DNA from: Priapulus caudatus
Lineage: Eukaryota; Priapulida; Priapulimorpha; Priapulimorphida; Priapulidae
Direction of reading: 5' to 3'
Length of the DNA: 25,163 nt
Assembly (NCBI RefSeq): GCF_000485595.1
Contig: NW_014579039.1
Coordinates: forward strand, 7,320-32,482
Both the position numbers and the translations under genes were made by a program. Each line of letters begins with the position of its first letter. The first letter of the stretch is position 1. Of this stretch, positions 19,644 to 25,163 are shown in pieces. A model generated the notes under the pieces. The model did not search any database and was not told the DNA's origin. It worked only from the letters and a program-made list of their open reading frames with translations.

Positions 19644-20671
19644 ATGGCACCAAGAACAACCGCAACGACGTGGGAAGCGCTGTACGGCAACCTCACCGCC
19701 GACTTTCCGGCAGAACCCGACAGCACTGCCGACGCCATGAACGGCAACCACCTGTACAAAGCGGAGGCCGCCGCGAACGTGCAGCTGCAGGCCGACAACG
19801 CCGCAGTACAGGAAGCTGAGGAGGAGGCAGAAGAAGAAGCCGAGTGGCAGGCCTACCTGCAGCAACTACGGGAAGAGGAGCTCCGGAGGGAGAGGGAGCA
19901 GACGGCCAGCGAGTGGAGGGAGCTGGAGGAGGCACAAGGGGAGCCACACGTCTGCGCTCCGCTGCCCGACCACGAGAAATGGCAGGGGTGGGAGGACTGC
20001 ATGGAGATACCCCCCGAATACTCCCACCTAGCGCCAGACTCGTGGCTCGCCTTCACCCGGATGGAGGAGGAGAGGGACCGCGCAGCCCGATGCCACGACG
20101 AGATGCGCCACGGAGGGGACGCCGAGTCCCCCGCCGATGTCCCACTCCTAGAACTGATCCTGGACCAGGAAAGAGAGCACGGTCCGGAAAAGTACGTCAA
20201 GTTGTTCGGTCGGTGCGGGGAGGCTATCAAACGCCTGACCCTGGCACAATATATACACATAGTCGGCTGGTTTATATGCCAAGGCCTCGTGGGGCCAGCC
20301 ATCTATCTGTCACGCGTGCCAGATTTCGAGAACCTGCCACAACCGCCCAGTCTGACAGGGGTTTCAAATTTTTTAAGGGGGGCGATCCCACTCCCGCCAC
20401 CGGGGATTGAGTTAAACGACACCTGGTGGATGGTGAACAGGCATGATGACTACGAGGAGTACATGCCTGAGGGATTTGACTCATTTTCAAATACACGGGG
20501 GAGTCTTTGATAGAGACCTACTATATCCACTTAAGGACATACGACCCAGACGACGAATACAACGACCCAGATGACGTGCGGCGTCTCGCAGTGTTGCACC
20601 AACGCATGCTACAGTCTACTCTGGTAGAGTTGAACCCGTTGCCACAACCGAGACATTTGGCGGGTGGCTAG
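19644..20671 (+). CDS. ORF4: unrecognised acidic accessory protein between env and 3' LTR
   Basis: The open frame 19644-20510 encodes 288 residues from an ATG in strong context. I recognise no family. Residues 40-98 are a Glu/Ala-rich, highly charged, coiled-coil-prone helix (QEAEEEAEEEAEWQAYLQQL). Residues 105-150 are Trp- and Pro-containing, and 200-224 form a hydrophobic stretch (YIHIVGWFICQGLVGPAIYL) that could be a buried or membrane helix. The C-terminus is acidic with aromatics. The region is much more GC-rich than gag, pol and env. At the G5 run 20497-20501 a one-base change would join it to another open stretch ending at TAG 20669-20671 with an acidic DPDDEYNDPDD segment, so the original protein was probably about 340 residues. 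Overlapping frames on both strands are open because of the GC content. It could be a captured host gene or an accessory factor; the function is unknown. Confidence 0.65.
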
Positions 20672-21116
20672 GTGGATCGTTATCATTGCTGGTTATCGAG
20701 GTTTCGTCATTAAGCTGGACAAACTGCTCCTTTTTCCCTTTTCCCCGCAAACTAACGGGTTCTGGCAGTAGTATTGAAATGAACAAACGGGTACTTTTCC
20801 ATTGAAAGTTACAATATAAAATGTTTTCCATGTAAACTATTTTCTAAAATCATTCTATCATTTTTTTCTCATGTGGTTCTCACGTTATTATTGTGTACGG
20901 CAGTACGCAAAGGCCAAAGGCCAAGTATAACTTTTACATACAATTTATAACCTTGTGCGAGGATTTTCACTTTTGTATGCAGTTTAGTAGTTTTCATATG
21001 CGCGGTTAAAATAACATCCACAAGCGATAACATTTCGGACGCGAATTGTAACGTTTGTACGTAACGGCCATTAAATTTTAACGGCCATTTTTATAGCTAG
21101 TGTACAGTATATTATG
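20672..21116 (+). other. Retrotransposon 3' non-coding region
   Basis: No open frame of substance is seen. The stretch is AT-rich and lies between ORF4 and the 66-bp repeats. Part of it may be the 3' UTR shared by all element transcripts. Confidence 0.5.
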
Positions 21117-21350
21117 CGATTGGTGACAGTTCGACGTATGGATTTTATCGTAAATTTTAGTTTTAATGAACAGTATATTATGCGATTGGTGACGGTTCGA
21201 CGTATGGATTTCATCGTAAATTTTATAGTTTTAATGAATCTATTTATAGTTAATGCGATGGTGACGGCTTTCGAGTCGTATGGATCATGCAGTTGTAATT
21301 TGTGTAGTGTTAATTGAAGATTATTACGGAGTTGGGTGACGGTTCGACGT
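21117..21350 (+). repeat. 66-bp tandem repeats in the element's 3' region
   Basis: Units starting CGATTGGTGACGGTTCGACG occur at 21117 and 21183. A third, degraded unit starts near 21256 (CGATGGTGACGG) and a partial one near 21332 (GAGTTGGGTGACGG). The same repeats occur at 24347 and 24414 in the truncated copy, so they belong to this retrotransposon family. Confidence 0.85.
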
Positions 21351-21666
21351 GAGGAATGATAATTCGAGAATTTTAGGAGTAGTGTTAACGAACGGTGTAA
21401 GATCTAAGCCGAAGCGTCAAGACAAGCGATTTTCTTTACGGGAATACAATTTATGATAATACGAGACAATTTACGTCGGATTATGATATTGTATGCGGTT
21501 AGCGTTCGGGTTTTAATTATATTATGTGTTATACCGTTTAAGTACGGTTACGTGGACCAACAGATTATAGCACAGGGACATGTACAGTCAGGCACATAGC
21601 CCGGAAATGTTTTATATACAGGTTTTTCAGTCAGGAGAACAGGGTAAGCCGAAACGCAGATTCGAC

Positions 21667-21685
21667 TTTTTAGGGCGGGTGACAA
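21667..21685 (+). other. Polypurine tract region
   Basis: TTTTTAGGGCGGGTGACAA lies directly before the 3' LTR start, where plus-strand priming is expected. The truncated copy has AGGGCGGGGTGAAA at the same place (to 24820), which is more purine-pure. Confidence 0.6.
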
Positions 21686-22150
21686 TGTAGGACCGTGGAT
21701 ACCGGAGACAAACTTATTATTTCACACACCCCTAGGTATCAATCGAAAGGGGACAGGGGACTAGCTCGTAGTCAGCGGAATCACCAACCGACATACGTGT
21801 GGGGCCTAAATAAATCACGTATTGTCAGAAGGGCGCGTCACCGACCGAGCCACCCGAACTTGTCGACCAAGTTCATTAAGAGGAGAGAACTTAATGACAG
21901 GTGATGGCGACACGGCCGGGGTACAACGGCCTTGCGACAAAGACCGCCGCAACGTGCGAGGTCGAGGAAGACGCATAAAAAAGGGAGGGTTGAGTGAATT
22001 CGTGAGAGACAGCGACGTATTGCTGACGGGTATGTGTACATCGCTTGATCTGTGCTTATAATAAATCTATATCAGTACTGTTTGCCGTTTACTCCACTCG
22101 TTGTGTCTACTATCTACGAGCTACCGTCTACGAACATAGATTCCACGCTA
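21686..22150 (+). repeat. 3' LTR
   Basis: It starts TGTAGGACCG and ends CCACGCTA, about 465 bp, with the same TATA-like box, AATAAA (about 22061-22066) and U5 as the 5' LTR. From the start to about 22010 it differs from the other two LTRs by many one-base insertions and deletions, whereas the last ~140 bp are nearly identical to the 5' LTR. Confidence 0.92.
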
Positions 22151-22164
22151 TATATATATATATA
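22149..22164. repeat. (TA)n at the retrotransposon right border
   Basis: A short TA run follows the LTR end. With TATATA before the 5' LTR, it hides the exact target-site duplication. Confidence 0.8.
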
Positions 22165-22734
22165 TGAATTATTTATTAGACGGCGGAAGAAGGAACGGAT
22201 TTGACTGAGTCCCTAATATATAGTAATGTTTTCCCTGTTATGGGTGGTTGATCACGGTGATCGTCGCACAGGGATGACACGTCGGTTCTTGTACATCGAC
22301 TGCATGCCAGGCGCGCTCAGACATTCTTATATTCCGTTCTGATATGTCAGGGATGTGGGGGGCAACGGGGCGGCTGCCCCATAGATTTTGGAGCAAAATA
22401 AAAATACACCTAAAAAGGCTTTATTTTGTAAAAATTTAGTTGGTAATTTATCCGTGAAAGTCTTGACGTCAGTGTCGTTGTGAACAGTTGAGTCATGGAA
22501 TTTTGCCCCCCCTAGGAATCATCAAATTTTTCATGAAATAATGGTCCGATTTTTATTATCTTTGCAACTTTTATAAGTACAAACCGTATTACATAGGACT
22601 GGAGTAACGGGCCCGCTGTAAAACTTCGCAGTAAAAAAGCGTAAGAAATTCTTACGGAAATCTGCTTGTGGCAGTGGTAAATGAGCCAGAGCAAGAGCGC
22701 CATCTGTCGTGGAGTTTGCTCTATAAGCCAGTTT
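22165..22734. other. Non-coding stretch with a small G/C inverted repeat
   Basis: No gene is recognised. GGGGGGCAA (22357-22365) and TTGCCCCCC (22503-22511) form an inverted pair about 155 bp apart, possibly the ends of a tiny foldback element. Confidence 0.4.
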
Positions 22735-22838
22735 GTAGTTAGCCAAAGGGTTGTGTGGCGTCAAAGGTTACCGGGTCATTTGTGACAAAAATCAATGAAA
22801 TCTCGAGTGCGGCATGTGCTCTCTGTTCAGTACATGTC

Positions 22839-22866
22839 TGCACACGTACGCATGTGTACGTGCACA

Positions 22867-22898
<32 letters not shown>

Positions 22899-23030
22899 CG
22901 AACGTGTACGTGCACACGCACGCACGCACGTGTACGTGCACTCGAACGCACGAACGTGTACGTGCACACGCACGCACGCACGAACGAACGTGTACGTGCA
23001 CACGGACGCACGCACGTGTACGTAAACACG
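22839..23030. repeat. ACGC-rich array 1 (alternating purine-pyrimidine)
   Basis: CACGCACG runs are interspersed with GTGTACGTGCACACGC motifs. The strand alternates purine and pyrimidine almost throughout, a composition able to form Z-DNA. Long open frames on both strands (His-Ala-Arg-Thr repeats) are artefacts of the repeat. Confidence 0.88.
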
Positions 23031-23280
23031 CGAAGATTGTAGCATTACAGGGACACAGATACATGCGTATGTGTAGGGTACGGTCGAAATACGAAATATT
23101 TTGTCACTAATGACCTGACCCGTATGAAGTCGTGGCAAAGTTCGCGCATGCGCAAACTGTAACTACGAACTGGCGTCGTTCGTAGTTAGCCAAGGGGGTT
23201 GTGTGACGTCACAGGTCACCGGGTCATTTGTGACAAAAATCGATGGACTCTCGAGTGCGGCGTGCACTCTCGGTTCAGTA

Positions 23281-23533
23281 CGTGTACACGCACGCATGCA
23301 TACGGGTACACGCACGCATGTGTACATGCACACACACGCACGCACGCACGCACGCACCTGTACGTGCACACGCACACACGTGAACGTACACACGCACGCA
23401 CGCACGCATGTGTACGTGCACACGCAAGCACGCATACGCGCGCACGGGTACGTGCACACGCACGCAAGCACGTGTACGTGCGCACGCACGCACGCACGTA
23501 CGCTCGCAAGCACGCATACACGCACGCACGCCC
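23281..23533. repeat. ACGC-rich array 2 (alternating purine-pyrimidine)
   Basis: Same composition as array 1, in the second copy of the duplicated unit, longer and more varied (GCATGTGTACGTGCACACGC motifs). Open frames here are artefacts. Confidence 0.88.
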
Positions 23534-23539
23534 GTCTAG

Positions 23540-23719
23540 TGTTCATGTAATTCCAAAACTCCCTTCGGTTCTCCCCTAGTGGACACTCTCTGTACCATCA
23601 GGAACTTGAAGTTCAGCCATTAACACATGATCAGCATTATGTAGCCAGCAGAATTATTGAATAAAAGTATTGTGATTAAATCCAGACTTATCGTCATTTG
23701 TTCAGCCTTCAGCATCACA
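23540..23719 (+). repeat. Short LTR of a second Ty3/gypsy element
   Basis: A 180-bp stretch, TGTTCATG...CATCACA, contains AATAAA at 23660-23665 and is followed at 23722 by TGGCGACAAGGATG, a primer-site-like motif common in Ty3/gypsy elements. It is not related to the LTR at 11122. No 3' partner is in the window, so the start is a guess from the TG. Confidence 0.55.
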
Positions 23720-23901
23720 TCTGGCGACAAGGATGTTCTTCAATACATCAAGAATGAGCAGCACTGAACATTTTATGCAGAACAATGCATTGTAAGCTAT
23801 AATTCGAACTTTTATCAGGCCAACTCACTAGCTTTGTGAATGTATGCCATCTGAACTAGCTTCGCTCAAAACGCTGAATAAACTTCCAACTAACATATGC
23901 A

Positions 23902-24115
23902 ATGTTGCTTCCAACCTTCCCAGCATTCGATCTACCCCAAGATGGCAATATCGGGCCCAGACGGGACAAGTGGTTAGCACGTTTGACCCGTTTGCTAGTC
24001 GGAATTGACATCATGCACAGATCCAGCTAGACGTCAAGCCCTGTTACTACATTATGCAGGCTCAGAAGTAGACGAAATTTATGACACACTTACAATACCA
24101 GATCCGGGTGGCGAG
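23902..24115 (+). pseudogene. gag: gag N-terminal fragment of the second element
   Basis: The ATG at 23902 begins MLLPTFPAFDLPQDG and continues with a Trp/Arg/Lys-rich helix. After a frame change near 24005-24015 it reads ARRQALLLHYAGSEVDEIYDTL, a pattern typical of gag proteins of Ty3/gypsy elements with K02A2.6-type polyproteins. Similarity stops near 24115 at a T9 run, so the fragment is truncated and disabled. It sits at the right distance from the primer site (23722). Confidence 0.68.
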
Positions 24116-24254
24116 TTTTTTTTTCCCAGTCGACATATCCCGACCAGGGATTTAGCGCCTTCTGATTGGCTGCTTCGATTTGCTTTGCTTTTGACAAGGG
24201 AACAAACGCCCATTGGTAACATAGCGAAGAATTGCAATTATTTTGCAATAATAA
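24116..24254. other. Unassigned joint between gag fragment and telomeric repeats
   Basis: About 140 bp with no recognised match. It ends in TTGCAATTATTTTGCAATAAT, a short inverted motif, immediately before the CCCTAA tract. Confidence 0.4.
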
Positions 24255-24344
24255 CCCTAACCCTAACCCTAACCCTAACCCTAACCCTAACCCTAACCCT
24301 AACCCTAACCCTAACCCTAACCCTAACCCTAATCCTAACCCTAA
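24255..24344. repeat. Interstitial telomeric repeats (CCCTAA)15
   Basis: Fifteen consecutive hexamers; one (24333-24338) is TCCTAA and the rest are exact. This is the C-rich strand of the TTAGGG telomere repeat. It is followed without spacer by truncated retrotransposon sequence. Confidence 0.97.
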
Positions 24345-24346
24345 AC

Positions 24347-25163
24347 GATTGGTGACGGTTCGACGTATGGATTTCATCGTAAATTTTATAGTTTTAATGA
24401 ACAGTATATTATGCGATTGGTGACGGTTCGACGTATGGATATCATTGTAAATTGTGTAGTTTTAATGAACAGTATATTACGAGTTGGGTGACGGTTCGAC
24501 GTAGGAATATAATTCGAAATTTTAGAGTAGTGTTAACGAACGGTGTAATCTTAAGCGAAGCGCAAGACAAGCGATTTTTTACGGAATTACAATTTATGAT
24601 AATACGAGACAATGTTAACTCGGATTATGATATTGTACGGTTACGGTTCGGGTTTTTAATATATTATGGTTATACGTTTAAACGGTTACAGTGGACCAAC
24701 AGATATAGCACAGGGACAGTACAGTCAGGCACATAGCCCGGAAAATTTTTATATAAGGTTTTTCCAGTCAGGAGACAGGGGTAAGCCGAACGCATTCGAC
24801 TTTTTTAGGGCGGGGTGAAATGTAGGACCGTGGGATACCCGAAAACTATTATTTCACACACCGCCTAGGTAATCAACGAAAGGGACAGGGGACAGCTCTA
24901 TCAGCCACCAACCACATACTTGGGGGCCCTAAATAAATCAGCATTGTCAGAAGGCGGTCACCGACCGAGGCCACCCCGAACTTGTCGACCAGTTGTCATT
25001 AAGGGAGAACCTTAATGACAGGTGATGGCGACACGGCCGGGGTACAACGGCCTTCGACAAAGACCGCCGCAACGTGGCGAGGTCGAGAAAGACGCATAAA
25101 AGGGAGGGTTTGAGTGAGTTCGGGAGAGACACCGACGTATTGCTGACGGGTATGTGTACATCG
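24347..25163 (+). mobile_element. 5'-truncated 3' end of the env-bearing element family
   Basis: It begins inside a 66/67-bp repeat unit (24347), has a second unit at 24414 and a partial at 24484, the unique 3' non-coding region, a purine tract (to 24820) and an LTR (24821 to the window edge). It matches 21117-22035 along its length but lacks the many extra bases of that copy. All coding sequence is missing. Confidence 0.9.
24821..25163 (+). repeat. Third LTR copy (cut by the window end)
   Basis: It starts TGTAGGACCG and is nearly identical to the 5' LTR at 11122 for its 343 visible bases, including the GTCATTAAGG stem and the TATA-like box. The rest of U5 lies beyond the window. Confidence 0.92.

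Larger units (their letters stand above)
11122..22150 (+). mobile_element. Ty3/gypsy LTR retrotransposon with env and a fourth ORF (decayed)
   Basis: An 11-kb element has the order LTR, PBS, gag, protease, RT, RNase H, integrase (with C-terminal GPY/F-type module), env, ORF4, PPT, LTR. Domain order, the YLDD-type RT and an F-type envelope place it in Ty3/gypsy (Metaviridae), resembling errantiviruses. Flanks of TATA type on both sides fit a target duplication, but (TA)n makes its length uncertain. Gag, pol, env and ORF4 each carry frame changes, and a MITE interrupts gag, so the copy is defective as written. The 5' LTR is closer to the partial LTR at 24821 than to its own 3' LTR. Confidence 0.93.
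22735..23539. repeat. Tandem duplication of a 447-bp unit containing ACGC arrays
   Basis: GTAGTTAGCCAA and the following ~100 bp (including CCGGGTCATTTGTGACAAAA and CTCGAGTGCGGC) occur at 22735 and again at 23182, each followed by an ACGC-rich array. The second start lies in a perfect 10-bp hairpin (AACTACGAAC, 23161-23187). The two copies differ by point changes and in array length, so the duplication is not very recent. Confidence 0.85.

Noticed and set aside
19305-19865. 186-residue open frame on the - strand over the env tail and ORF4 start
   Set aside because: It is Val/Gly/Cys-rich and lies opposite C-rich low-complexity sequence and the CAA run; it is a shadow of + strand coding regions.
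19844-20410. 188-residue open frame overlapping ORF4 in another frame
   Set aside because: Arg/Gly/Pro-rich composition typical of an out-of-frame GC-rich region; ORF4 has the better start context and a protein-like residue distribution.
22249-22370. Two CAGGGATG motifs as possible hAT ends
   Set aside because: The two copies are in direct, not inverted, orientation and no target duplication was found.
22739-23579. Many overlapping open frames on both strands in the ACGC arrays
   Set aside because: All encode His-Ala-Arg-Thr or Val-Arg-Ala-Cys repeats that follow from the repeat; they lack stop codons by composition, not coding selection.
24005-24377. Open frames through the telomeric tract on both strands
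   Set aside because: Leu-Thr, Asn-Pro and Gly-Leu repeats are translations of CCCTAA/TTAGGG. Only the part before 24115 on the + strand is a gag remnant.

Overview
This window looks like a metazoan nuclear genome, most likely a marine invertebrate, although the phylum cannot be fixed from the sequence alone. The evidence is spliced exons with GT-AG introns, AATAAA poly(A) signals, a TTAGGG-type telomere-repeat tract, a group XII phospholipase A2, a eukaryotic PPCDC gene and an env-bearing Ty3/gypsy retroelement. Genes are sparse, and nested transposons fill most of the space.

Positions 1-1143 hold palindrome-rich repeats. A single-exon secreted group XII PLA2-like gene lies at 1144-1767. Two abutting inverted-repeat elements (2141-2628 and about 2629-3226) follow. 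Four exons of phosphopantothenoylcysteine decarboxylase (coenzyme A biosynthesis) then occupy 3298-8719; the N-terminal exon was not found. The third intron of the visible part is about 4.6 kb and is packed with transposons: an element with TAGCTCACC ends, a hAT-like element, a TTAA-flanked MITE, and a tandem-array element that was itself invaded twice, one insertion inside the other. Positions 8720-11121 are non-coding, with a 31-bp minisatellite and AT microsatellites.

Positions 11122-22150 are one long Ty3/gypsy (Metaviridae, errantivirus-like) element on the + strand. Its order is 5' LTR, primer-binding site, leader with splice donor, gag (interrupted by a MITE), protease, RT-RNase H, integrase, a baculovirus-F-like env behind a strong splice acceptor, a fourth unrecognised GC-rich ORF behind a (CAA)n leader, a non-coding 3' region with 66-bp repeats, a polypurine tract and the 3' LTR. 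The genes are broken by single-base frame changes and one or two stop codons, so this copy cannot make its full proteins as written.

After the element come a duplicated unit carrying Z-DNA-like ACGC arrays (22735-23539), the 5' end of a second Ty3/gypsy element (LTR, primer site, gag fragment), 15 CCCTAA units, and directly joined to them a 5'-truncated 3' end of the first family whose LTR runs off the window. The most distinctive items are the fourth ORF of the env-bearing element, the telomere-repeat/retroelement junction, the MITE shared between gag and the PPCDC intron, and a local block of single-base indels in the 3' LTR copy that may be an assembly artefact.
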